Shown piece by piece: positions 1-5,002 of a DNA stretch of 6,252 nucleotides (position 1 is its first letter; each line of letters begins with the position of its first letter). Source of the DNA: Candidatus Aminicenantota bacterium (GTDB lineage Bacteria > Acidobacteriota > UBA4820 > DSQY01); contig DAHXMK010000150.1 in NCBI GenBank assembly GCA_027365515.1, positions 1 through 6,252 on the forward strand, given 5' to 3'. The position numbers and the translations under genes are program-made. The notes under the pieces are model-generated. The model was not told where the DNA came from. It was given only the letters and a program-made list of their open reading frames with translations, and did no database searches.

Positions 1-1
1 G

Positions 2-358
2 CTCATCCTCTTCACCAACAACTTCACGCTCCCAACGCTTACCGTCGCACAGTTATACAAGTCCCGCTGGAACGTTGAGATTTTCTTCAAGTGGATCAAG
101 CAGCACCTAAGGATCAAGGCCTTCTATGGGACAAGCGAGAATGCTGTCAAGACGCAGATATGGATCGCCATCTGCGTCTACCTCCTCGTGGCCATTATTA
201 AAAAACAACTTCGCATTGATCGCAGCCTCTCAGAAATCCTACAAATCCTCAGCCTCTCCCTTTTCGAGAAAGAGCCTATTTATCAAATCCTTACCCATGC
301 CACCTCCCAGGATTTGGAGCTACCTCCCTGCAAACAGTTGATTCTGTTCGAGTCTTAA
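2..358 (+). CDS. IS4-family transposase, C-terminal fragment (left end outside window)
   Basis: An open frame enters from the left edge and ends with TAA at 356-358, giving the last 117 residues of a transposase. The stretch YKSRWNVEIFFKWIKQ followed by LRIKAFYGTSENAVKTQIW is the Y-(2)-R-(3)-E-(6)-K signature of IS4-family DDE transposases, with the glutamate being the third catalytic acid (seen in sequence; role known from the family). It is followed by a hydrophobic stretch, ICVYLLVAII, also usual in this family. The catalytic aspartates and the left inverted repeat would lie upstream, so I cannot say whether the element is complete. It is the only convincing plus-strand gene, and it runs convergently toward the Rhs array. 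The frame is intact to its stop, so there is no sign of decay in the visible part. Confidence 0.9.
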   Translation, partial: LILFTNNFTLPTLTVAQLYKSRWNVEIFFKWIKQHLRIKAFYGTSENAVKTQIWIAICVYLLVAIIKKQLRIDRSLSEILQILSLSLFEKEPIYQILTHATSQDLELPPCKQLILFES

Positions 359-372
359 CCGGACAGTACTGA
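359..372. mobile_element. Probable right end of the IS4-family element
   Basis: Immediately after the transposase stop comes CCGGACAGTACTGA, and from 373 an unrelated MITE-like repeat starts. IS4-type elements usually end within a few tens of bases of the transposase stop, so the right terminal repeat should be here. The left end is outside the window, so the inverted repeat cannot be paired and the exact boundary is an inference. Confidence 0.35.
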
Positions 373-540
373 TTCACCACAGAGGCACCGAGGACACGGA
401 GAAAAGAGGTGGCTTGGTTAGGAGCAGGCATACGTCGTTGGCATGAGCCGCCAGTAGTTTGCTTGTTGCGCGGGCAACAGAGGCGCGTTTGAAGGTGCAA
501 CCAAGAATATCCCTCTGTGCCTCTGCGTCTCTGTGGTTCG
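373..540. repeat. MITE-like element with CACCACAGAGGCAC-type inverted ends
   Basis: The left arm (373-403, starting TTCACCACAGAGGCACCGAG) and the right arm (511-540, ending CGTCTCTGTGGTTCG) are imperfect inverted repeats of about 28 bases, enclosing roughly 107 bases without a convincing gene. I recognise this CACAGAG-type end sequence as a dispersed repeat in many environmental bacterial genomes, where it yields spurious predicted proteins ending in SVSSVPLW; exactly that peptide is encoded on the minus strand here. The interior contains a small hairpin GTTGC-GCGG-GCAAC at 465-478. It abuts the IS4 end, so one element may have inserted beside or into the other. Confidence 0.6.
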
Positions 541-815
541 CCTTTCGCGGCCCGAGCGGCTCCCAAAAGCGCCGAAGGCGCGGGGAAGGCCCACGCGCGG
601 CCACCACGGGCAGGCGTCCCGCCTGCTAGAAAGCAAGATGTGACCCCCACACTTTTTCAAGATGGACAGCCCTCCTTCGCCAAATATGGCATCGCAAGAC
701 CTGACCCCTATCCCCCCAAGAGCGCCGAAGGTGCGCGGAAGGCCCGCGCCCCCAACGGGCGGGACAGAGAAATACGATGCTGTCCCTCACCATTAACTTG
801 GCTCTTCGCCAGCCC
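541..815. repeat. Gene-free stretch with GAA-loop hairpins and GACCCC/GGGACAG motifs
   Basis: No credible gene lies between the MITE-like element and the end of the 251-residue gene. Two direct copies of a GC-rich repeat occur. At 569-581, GCGCC-GAA-GGCGC is followed by GGGGAAGGCCCACGCGCGG. At 722-734, GCGCC-GAA-GGTGC is followed by GCGGAAGGCCCGCGCC. Between them are the short motifs TGTGACCCCCA and CCTGACCCCTA, which resemble the CCTGACCCC seen again near 4992. At 761-786 a further hairpin has GGGACAG and CTGTCCC arms. Overlapping open frames here are low-complexity products of the GC-rich repeats. Confidence 0.6.
761..786. repeat. GGGACAG/CTGTCCC hairpin (REP-like, possible 3' stabiliser)
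   Basis: A perfect 7-base-pair inverted repeat (761-767 with 780-786) encloses a 12-base loop. It lies about 30 bases beyond the stop codon of the minus-strand 251-residue gene, so it would form at the 3' end of that transcript. It has no run of T after it and is not a classical rho-independent terminator. The same GGGACAGCC-type motif recurs in the tandem repeat at 3550-3643, which argues for a REP-like element. Confidence 0.4.
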
Positions 816-1571
816 TCATTGGCTATCACGACAGGCTTCCACAAAAGACTCTTGTGCACACAGGCAGTAGTTGAACCATATATCGCAAACATAACGACCC
901 TTGAGGAAGACGGGGATTGTCAAACACATTTCTGTTTGGGGGATTGCAGTCTGATTGATAGTAATTTGACACGCCGTCGGATCGGTCGTTTTCTGGCCAT
1001 AGAGAAGTGGCAGCAAAGGTTCAGTCTCAAGCGGAGGTGAGGAGTGGCGCCACTGCCGAGACTTTTCCTGCCAGCCTTGGCCCGGCGGGATATAGCCTTC
1101 GAGGAGAAGCTCGTATTTCGATCCAGCGATGGTGGCTGAATATAGCCCAGGCCTCAATCGAATGTAATCCTGGAGTTTTTTGCTAAGAGCGTCTTCCTTG
1201 GGTCGAATCTGCTCTTTATAATACTGGTCGCGATTCAGATTCTCACAACCAAAGCCATACTCCTCTCCAAAAGGCCCGTTGTGAACGGAGCGAATGAATG
1301 CATCTAGGCACCCGGCGTTTTCCTCGGCAAAGGTGCGAGCTGCGTCGGTCTCGGACTTTAGAAAATCAAGCCATTGGCTTGGGGCGCCTTTCAAGGTCGC
1401 GTCAAGCGTGATTCTTTTATAGCTGTCACGATGTGCTTGAAAATACTTTTCCGCCTTATCCGAGCATTTGAGGCCGCTATTCGGCTCATCCGCGAAGGCG
1501 AGGCCAAAAAGTCCTGCTACAACGGCGACCGCTGACAACTGTTGGATCATCTTGTTATGGCACGTTTTCAT
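816..1571 (-). CDS. Exported cysteine-rich protein, candidate immunity protein for the adjacent Rhs tip
   Basis: I do not recognise a named family. The 251-residue product starts with MKTCHNKMIQQ, then a hydrophobic core (LSAVAVVAGLFGLAFA) and a likely signal-peptidase cut after AFA at residue 27, so it should be exported. The mature part has nine cysteines (about residues 36, 88, 109, 201, 216, 229, 236, 238 and 247), suggesting disulfides and a periplasmic location; no lipobox and no further membrane segment are visible. Its ATG is supported by a strong AGGAGG five bases upstream. It follows the Rhs toxin gene by only 24 bases on the same strand, which is the position of an immunity gene in Rhs-CT/immunity cassettes (known arrangement; immunity role inferred). 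Base composition is lower in GC than the Rhs core fragment at 3642-4316, as is common for exchangeable tip/immunity modules. It could instead be an unrelated secreted protein. Confidence 0.75.
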   Translation of the reverse strand: MKTCHNKMIQQLSAVAVVAGLFGLAFADEPNSGLKCSDKAEKYFQAHRDSYKRITLDATLKGAPSQWLDFLKSETDAARTFAEENAGCLDAFIRSVHNGPFGEEYGFGCENLNRDQYYKEQIRPKEDALSKKLQDYIRLRPGLYSATIAGSKYELLLEGYIPPGQGWQEKSRQWRHSSPPLETEPLLPLLYGQKTTDPTACQITINQTAIPQTEMCLTIPVFLKGRYVCDIWFNYCLCAQESFVEACRDSQ

Positions 1572-1576
1572 ATTCG

Positions 1577-1582
1577 CCTCCT
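1577..1582 (-). promoter_or_regulatory. Shine-Dalgarno AGGAGG of the 251-residue gene
   Basis: A perfect AGGAGG on the minus strand ends five bases before the ATG at 1569-1571. It fixes that start over the internal methionine at residue 8. It lies in the 24-base gap after the Rhs tip gene, so the downstream gene has its own strong translation signal even if the two share a transcript. Confidence 0.85.
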
Positions 1583-1595
1583 AGTCTTAGTGTTC

Positions 1596-3230
1596 TCACA
1601 TCGGCCCATGGGTAGTTTCTATCGGGGTCCGCGCGCTCGTCATGCTCGCCGGAGGCTGTTCGGACGGCGGCAAAACGTAGGTGGAAGAGCTAGGTACTGT
1701 CGTCTGTGGAAATGGGATCATAGGCATGCCATAGTCGGGAATCATATGCACATCGGGATTGGCTGTGGTAGGATACGGATTGTCAAAGCTCATGGAGGTT
1801 GGGGCGCCGCTGGCGGGAATCCCCCATAGCTCAGCCGCGGACTGCGCGATGCTCGTGCCGCCTGGCGGAGCAAGGCCGCTGTCACAAGCGTTGAATGTCG
1901 CCGTTGCGCCAGGTGCAAAGTCGGGGTGTGTTTGCGCAAGATCGTTCTTAGTCAGCCATTTCTCCGGTGTTGTTCCCTTCTGCGTTTCTGGTCCTTCTCC
2001 AAAATTAAGGGCACCTCTTCCCCCATGCGAGAAGGTCTCCACATCCTTGATGGGCCCTGAGTCGTATTTCTTATTGAGCGCATCCTTGGCTTCTTTTCCC
2101 GTCCCCACATCCTTTATTTCTACTTTGTCCTTCTCCGGGTCGAAACCAGGTGACTTCATAATTTCCTTCTTTCTGGTCTCGGCTGCATTTTTGAAATTAA
2201 GGCCTTGATTCCCTAGTCCTCCAGGGCCGCTGTACGGTGGGGTGGTAGCTTGGTATCCCCGGCCTACCAGCAAGAGATAGGTGTCGAGGCCATTCGGATC
2301 AATCGCCACGGTCGGCCTGTCATCAGCATACCAATACTTGTTCCACGACTGTGGGTTCAGCGGCTTCCCGCCGAGCTTGTCAGGGCTCATGAATCGAGCA
2401 ACGTTTCCTCCATAGTACCTAGCGTGCATGTAGTCGTTGCCGGTCTCAATGTCCCGCTCGTGTCCAGTGAACTTGTGGGTGTTGTCACAGGCGTCGGTCG
2501 GAGTTATCTCAACGCCGAATGGCTCGTAGTCGTGCGTGCTCGTAGCGACTTCGGTGCCAGTTTCGTCTATGGTCTTCACGAACCGCACGGTACCGAGATG
2601 ATCGGTCGCGTAGTAGCTGTCGAGGCCATGGTGGTTGCACTGGGGAATGATACCGCCATTCAGCGCCGCTGTGCTTGTTATGCCGGCTGAGCCCAGGCTC
2701 GGCGCGGCGAGGCTGACACTCGTGCCAGCCGAGCCTTGCACGCTTACGCTCGCGGTTCCTTGGGGAACTTGCGCGTTGTCGGCTTGTTGTCCTTGCGCCA
2801 CCTCTTGCATCGTCCCGTTCTGCCCCGCGAGCGCAGTGTAATCCTCCGCGCCGTCCGGGGCAAGACCCGCGAAGCCGGTTGTCGTCTCGCCTCCCGCAAA
2901 GGTTGCGTGGAACCTGACGGACCTTGACAGGACGACGAAGGGCGCGGCGGAAGAGCGAGGAACGAGCGAGCAAGCGAAGCTTGCAGCCACGGCGCGGTTG
3001 AAGGAATCAAAGGACATGGAGGTGAACTTGAATAAGTCATTCATGCTGGCCGCGCCGGGGCGAGCCGCGCCCGTTCTTCGTGTAGGGTGCAATGCCATTC
3101 GAGGCCGCGAGCCGGGAATGTTTCCCGGCGAATGCGGCCAAAGAATGGCGCGGCCCAGGATTGGGCCAAGTCCGAGGAAGCCGAGGCGGGCGGCACCGAC
3201 TCGTACTTTCGTACTTGGAGCGTACCGCAC
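1596..3230 (-). CDS. Short Rhs core protein with a C-terminal His/Cys protease-like toxin tip
   Basis: The open frame of 544 residues has four parts. Residues 1-111 read through the duplicated repeat DNA and look non-genic. Residues 112-204 are a low-complexity linker without YD repeats. Residues 205-315 are an Rhs-associated core: YYATDHLGTVRF, DYEPFG, FTGHERDIETGNDYMHARYY, ARFMSPD, then the boundary DPNGL at 311-315. Residues 316-544 are the variable tip. In known Rhs proteins the core ends near DPxGL and the tip is the toxin. The tip contains ETFSHGGRGALNFGEG (His402) and TATFNACDSG (Cys449), then GGTSIAQSAAELWG: a His-Gly...Cys dyad spaced like caspase-fold proteins (clan CD, CHAT, DUF4347). 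The function is inferred, from motif only. A proline-rich tail follows. The true start is uncertain: the GTG at 3228-3230 lies in repeat DNA, and the ATG at 3042-3044 has no clear ribosome binding site. The usual large YD shell is absent, so this is probably an orphan core-tip cassette. Confidence 0.75.
   Translation of the reverse strand: MRYAPSTKVRVGAARLGFLGLGPILGRAILWPHSPGNIPGSRPRMALHPTRRTGAARPGAASMNDLFKFTSMSFDSFNRAVAASFACSLVPRSSAAPFVVLSRSVRFHATFAGGETTTGFAGLAPDGAEDYTALAGQNGTMQEVAQGQQADNAQVPQGTASVSVQGSAGTSVSLAAPSLGSAGITSTAALNGGIIPQCNHHGLDSYYATDHLGTVRFVKTIDETGTEVATSTHDYEPFGVEITPTDACDNTHKFTGHERDIETGNDYMHARYYGGNVARFMSPDKLGGKPLNPQSWNKYWYADDRPTVAIDPNGLDTYLLLVGRGYQATTPPYSGPGGLGNQGLNFKNAAETRKKEIMKSPGFDPEKDKVEIKDVGTGKEAKDALNKKYDSGPIKDVETFSHGGRGALNFGEGPETQKGTTPEKWLTKNDLAQTHPDFAPGATATFNACDSGLAPPGGTSIAQSAAELWGIPASGAPTSMSFDNPYPTTANPDVHMIPDYGMPMIPFPQTTVPSSSTYVLPPSEQPPASMTSARTPIETTHGPM
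1599..2285 (-). other. Rhs C-terminal toxin tip with clan CD-like His402/Cys449 dyad
   Basis: This is the coding segment for residues 316-544 after the DPNGL boundary. The histidine codon is at 2025-2027 and the cysteine codon at 1884-1886. Features consistent with a caspase-like fold are the ETFSHGG strand end, a WLTKNDLAQTHPDF segment matching the element that separates the two catalytic strands in CHAT/DUF4347 proteins, and NACDSG plus a small-residue helix. No deaminase, HNH, ADP-ribosyltransferase or Ntox motif was recognised. The assignment rests on motif spacing alone. Confidence 0.5.
2893..2949. repeat. 57-base direct repeat, copy A (copy B at 4318-4374)
   Basis: Starting at CCCGCAAAGGTTGCGTGGAA, this 57-base stretch matches 4318-4374 with about two mismatches. 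It lies at the junction between repeat-derived sequence and Rhs-like coding sequence in both fragments, and encodes RSVRFHATFAG on the minus strand in both. A GAA-loop palindrome, GCAAGC-GAA-GCTTGC, follows at 2970-2984. Confidence 0.8.
2970..2984. repeat. GAA-loop hairpin GCAAGC-GAA-GCTTGC
   Basis: This is a perfect six-base-pair stem with a three-base GAA loop, inside the apparent 5' part of the Rhs fragment. In the matching position of the second copy the stem is entirely different in sequence yet still pairs (GGGCGC-GAA-GCGCCC at 4378-4392), so base pairing rather than sequence appears to be kept. Confidence 0.7.
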
Positions 3231-3305
3231 GCCGAAGGCTGACGAAGGAATTGGTCCGGGACTTGGGCCGCTCCTCTTTTATATAAAGAGAGAGTTGGAC
3301 ATCCC
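3064..3305. repeat. 242-base near-identical direct repeat, copy A (copy B at 4501-4742)
   Basis: The two copies align without gaps at an offset of 1437 bases and differ at roughly ten positions. Each ends near an AT-rich palindrome (3274-3290 here) and each lies just upstream, on the minus strand, of an Rhs core fragment. The two open frames run through the repeat in the same phase, but in the part inside both reading frames the seven differences I count change five residues and leave two silent, which looks like non-coding DNA. No transposase is encoded in it. It might be an intergenic repeat, or a shared 5' region homogenised by gene conversion. Confidence 0.85.
3274..3290. promoter_or_regulatory. 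AT-rich palindrome CTCTTT-TATAT-AAAGAG, possible promoter element (copy A)
   Basis: A six-base-pair inverted repeat surrounds TATAT within otherwise very GC-rich DNA. Read on the minus strand it gives TTTATATAAAAGAGGAG, which could serve as a -10 region for the downstream Rhs fragment. No convincing -35 hexamer at 16-18 bases is visible, so the promoter role is a guess. It is conserved exactly in the second repeat copy. Confidence 0.3.
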
Positions 3306-3549
3306 TTCTCCCCCAGTCCGACGGTTGGCCTCATCGCCCTATTTCTTTCAGCCGCGCTTTATTCATCAGGCGAAGCGCTTGCAGCGCGGGCCTTCCGAAA
3401 AGCCCGAAGGGCGGGGAGACGCGACGGGACGCGCGAAGAAGAATGGAATTGCGCCCATCGTCACATCGGCCATTCTTCGCCGCGCGGCCAGAACGGCTCC
3501 TGAAAGCATCGAAGATGCGAAGGAAGGCCTGCGCGCTTCGCAAACGCGC
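3306..3549. repeat. Gene-free repeat block with inverted pair of GAA-loop hairpins (copy A)
   Basis: No credible gene is present. A tail GCAGCGCGGGCCTTCC (3381-3396) followed by the hairpin GCCC-GAA-GGGC (3402-3412) faces an inverted partner: hairpin GCATC-GAA-GATGC (3506-3518) followed by GAAGGAAGGCCTGCGCGC. The block thus has inverted GGAAGGCC-type ends enclosing about 100 bases, like a BIME or small non-autonomous element. The block at 4743-5002 has the same layout, but its stems differ and pair again. Predicted frames here are GC-rich shadows. Confidence 0.65.
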
Positions 3550-3643
3550 AAGGGACGAGGGAGGGAAATGGGTGGCTGTCCCTAGTTTCCCTAGTTTCCT
3601 CCAAGGGACGAGGGAGGGAAATGGGTGGCTGTCCCTAGTTTCC
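3550..3643. repeat. Tandem 41-base REP-like repeat (two perfect copies)
   Basis: Two identical 41-base units occupy 3550-3590 and 3603-3643, starting AAGGGACGAGGGAGGGAAAT and ending GGCTGTCCCTAGTTTCC. They are separated by 12 bases that partly repeat the unit's end (CTAGTTTCCTCC). Each unit has GGGAC and GTCCC near its ends, and on the minus strand contains GGGACAGCCACC, the type of motif I associate with REP sequences mobilised by TnpA-REP/RAYT transposases. The right edge coincides with the point where the Rhs core of the next fragment breaks off. Confidence 0.85.
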
Positions 3644-4667
3644 GATCCGGCTTTTGGAAGCGTCCCATGCTTGCGCCGTAGAAGCGGAAGTGCATGTAGT
3701 CAATGCTGGTGCCGTCGGGCAGGGCGTCGCGCTCCTGGCCGGTGTAGAGGTGGGTGTTGCCGCTCGGGTCGGGCGCGGGGTTGGGTCCGGGGATCGTCAC
3801 GCCGAAGGGCTCGAAGGCGTAACTTGCGTCCCCGTTCGGAAGAACCGCCCCGTTCGCGTCAACCGTCCGGCTGAACCTCGCGGTGCCAAGATGGTCTATG
3901 CCGTAGTAGCTGTAAGTGACTATGTTGCTCTGAAGGTTCCTCGCCTTCGTCACGGCCATCCCGCCCGAGGCGTAGAGATAGGTTCTCTCGGATAGGTTTG
4001 AATGGGCGCCGCCGCTCAGCGTGAAGCTCTTCTCGTAAACCACCGCCGCGCCCTCGCGAAGGTATTTCGTGAAACCCGTCGCCGCGCCGCCCTGGTAAGC
4101 CACCATCGCAACTCGCTCCCCGGCAGCATTATAAACCGACTCCTCCAGCTTCGTCGTCCCGTCAATCAGATACACCGCCACCTGCCGGTTCAAGGGATCG
4201 TACTTGTAAACGTACTGCCCGTCGCCCAGAAGATTACCGTTCGCGTCGTAGCTCATCGTTGCCTGCGTTTGCGTCACGCCCGTCGCGTACCCCCCGATCG
4301 TTCCTCCACGCGTCTTTCCCGCAAAGGTTGCGTGGAACCTGACGGACCTTGACAGAGCGACGAAGGGCGCGGCGAAAGGGCGCGAAGCGCCCGAAAGGGC
4401 GAAGCCCGAAGGCGCGGCTGGAAGCAATGAAGACGGCATGCCGTGGCAAGCCCCGTCACCGAAAGCGGCGGCAAGCCGCCGCACTCCAAAGCCGCGCCAA
4501 GCCGCGCCCGTTCTTCGTATAGGGGGCAATGCCATTCGAGGCCGCGAGCCGGGAATGTTTCCCGGCGAATGCGGCCAAAGAATGGCGCGGCCCAGGATTG
4601 GGCCAAGTCCGAGGAAGCCAAGGCGGGCGGCACCGACTTGTACCTTCGTACTTGGAGCGTGCCACAC
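3591..4667 (-). CDS. Truncated Rhs/YD core fragment lacking a toxin tip (probable remnant)
   Basis: This is a 358-residue open frame. Residues 1-117 read through the duplicated repeat. Real Rhs sequence spans about residues 118-342 (3642-4316): MSYDANGNLLGDGQYVYKYDPLNRQV is a YD repeat, followed by YSYYGIDHLGTARF, YAFEPFG, YTGQERDALPDGTSIDYMHFRFYG and MGRFQKPD. A normal core continues through roughly 30 more residues to DPxGL and then a tip. Here the match stops at KPD, and the last residues come from the 41-base tandem repeat, so the core is amputated and no toxin or cleavage boundary remains. The start is a GTG inside repeat DNA without a ribosome binding site. GC content is very high compared with the flanking tip and immunity genes. 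I read it as the decayed stump of an older Rhs gene whose tip was lost or displaced. It is only moderately similar in protein sequence to the other core here, so it is not a recent duplicate. Confidence 0.7.
   Translation of the reverse strand: MWHAPSTKVQVGAARLGFLGLGPILGRAILWPHSPGNIPGSRPRMALPPIRRTGAAWRGFGVRRLAAAFGDGACHGMPSSLLPAAPSGFALSGASRPFAAPFVALSRSVRFHATFAGKTRGGTIGGYATGVTQTQATMSYDANGNLLGDGQYVYKYDPLNRQVAVYLIDGTTKLEESVYNAAGERVAMVAYQGGAATGFTKYLREGAAVVYEKSFTLSGGAHSNLSERTYLYASGGMAVTKARNLQSNIVTYSYYGIDHLGTARFSRTVDANGAVLPNGDASYAFEPFGVTIPGPNPAPDPSGNTHLYTGQERDALPDGTSIDYMHFRFYGASMGRFQKPDRKLGTATHFPPSSLGGN
4318..4374. repeat. 57-base direct repeat, copy B
   Basis: This is the partner of 2893-2949, differing at about two positions. 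It joins the repeat-derived 5' segment to the YD-repeat coding sequence in the truncated Rhs fragment. The distance to the 242-base repeat differs between copies by a multiple of three, so both frames stay open. Confidence 0.8.
4378..4416. repeat. Cluster of nested GAA-loop hairpins
   Basis: Three overlapping palindromes follow one another: GGGCGC-GAA-GCGCCC (4378-4392), GCCC-GAAA-GGGC (4389-4400) and a weaker GCC-CGAA-GGC just after. They occupy the same relative position as the hairpin at 2970-2984 in the other copy, and share the loop but not the stem sequence. Confidence 0.65.
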
Positions 4668-4742
4668 GCCGAAGGCTGACGAAGGAATTGGTCCGGGACT
4701 TGGGCCGCTCCTCTTTTATATAAAGAGAGAGTAGAACATCCC
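4501..4742. repeat. 242-base near-identical direct repeat, copy B
   Basis: This is the partner of 3064-3305. The AT-rich palindrome CTCTTT-TATAT-AAAGAG sits at 4711-4727. Similarity falls off abruptly after AACATCCC, although the adjoining blocks keep the same order of hairpins, so the duplicated unit is larger than the near-identical part. Confidence 0.85.
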
Positions 4743-5002
4743 ACACTCCTACCCCGACGAAACCGCTGATACCGCCGCGTTGATGATGCAATAATGCGTT
4801 TGCAGCGCGGGCCTTCCGAAGAGTCCGAAGGACGAGGGAGAGACGGATGGAGGCGGGGAGAAACGTCAGGCAGGCGCTCGCCTCTTCCTTCTGATGTTTC
4901 GGACCGGCGCCAACGGCTCTCCCAAGAGCGCCGAAGGCGCGTGGAAGGCCCGCGCGCAACGGCTTGAGAATAGAACAATGCAACAACGCAAGCCTGACCC
5001 CT
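4743..5002. repeat. Gene-free repeat block with inverted pair of GAA-loop hairpins (copy B)
   Basis: No credible gene is present. The tail GCAGCGCGGGCCTTCC (4802-4817) with hairpin GTCC-GAA-GGAC (4823-4833) faces an inverted partner: hairpin GCGCC-GAA-GGCGC (4928-4940) with GTGGAAGGCCCGCGCGC. A CCTGACCCC motif lies at about 4992. The block begins right after the stop of the 262-residue gene on the minus strand, so these hairpins could protect or end that transcript, but no T-run terminator is visible. Confidence 0.6.

Noticed and set aside
761..786. GGGACAG/CTGTCCC hairpin as a rho-independent terminator
   Set aside because: There is no T-run on either side in the needed position, and the same motif recurs as part of a repeat elsewhere in the window.
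291..892. Several overlapping open frames on both strands between the IS end and the 251-residue gene
   Set aside because: They run through inverted and GC-rich repeats, have low-complexity Ala/Arg/Pro composition, lack ribosome binding sites, and include the known spurious SVSSVPLW ending of the CACAGAG repeat.
1542..2973. Long open frames on the plus strand and in another minus frame opposite the short Rhs protein
   Set aside because: They lie antiparallel to, or out of frame with, a protein having clear Rhs core motifs, and their translations show no domain; they are shadows.
3064..3305. Duplicated 242-base repeat as an insertion sequence
   Set aside because: It encodes no transposase and has no matching terminal inverted repeats at its edges.
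2998..3585. A 195-residue plus-strand frame across the repeat block
   Set aside because: It spans the 242-base repeat and the hairpin block, and a matching shorter frame appears in the second repeat copy, so it results from GC-rich repeat DNA.
3550..3643. Tandem 41-base repeats as a CRISPR array
   Set aside because: There are only two units, the 12-base gap partly copies the unit itself, and no cas genes are present.
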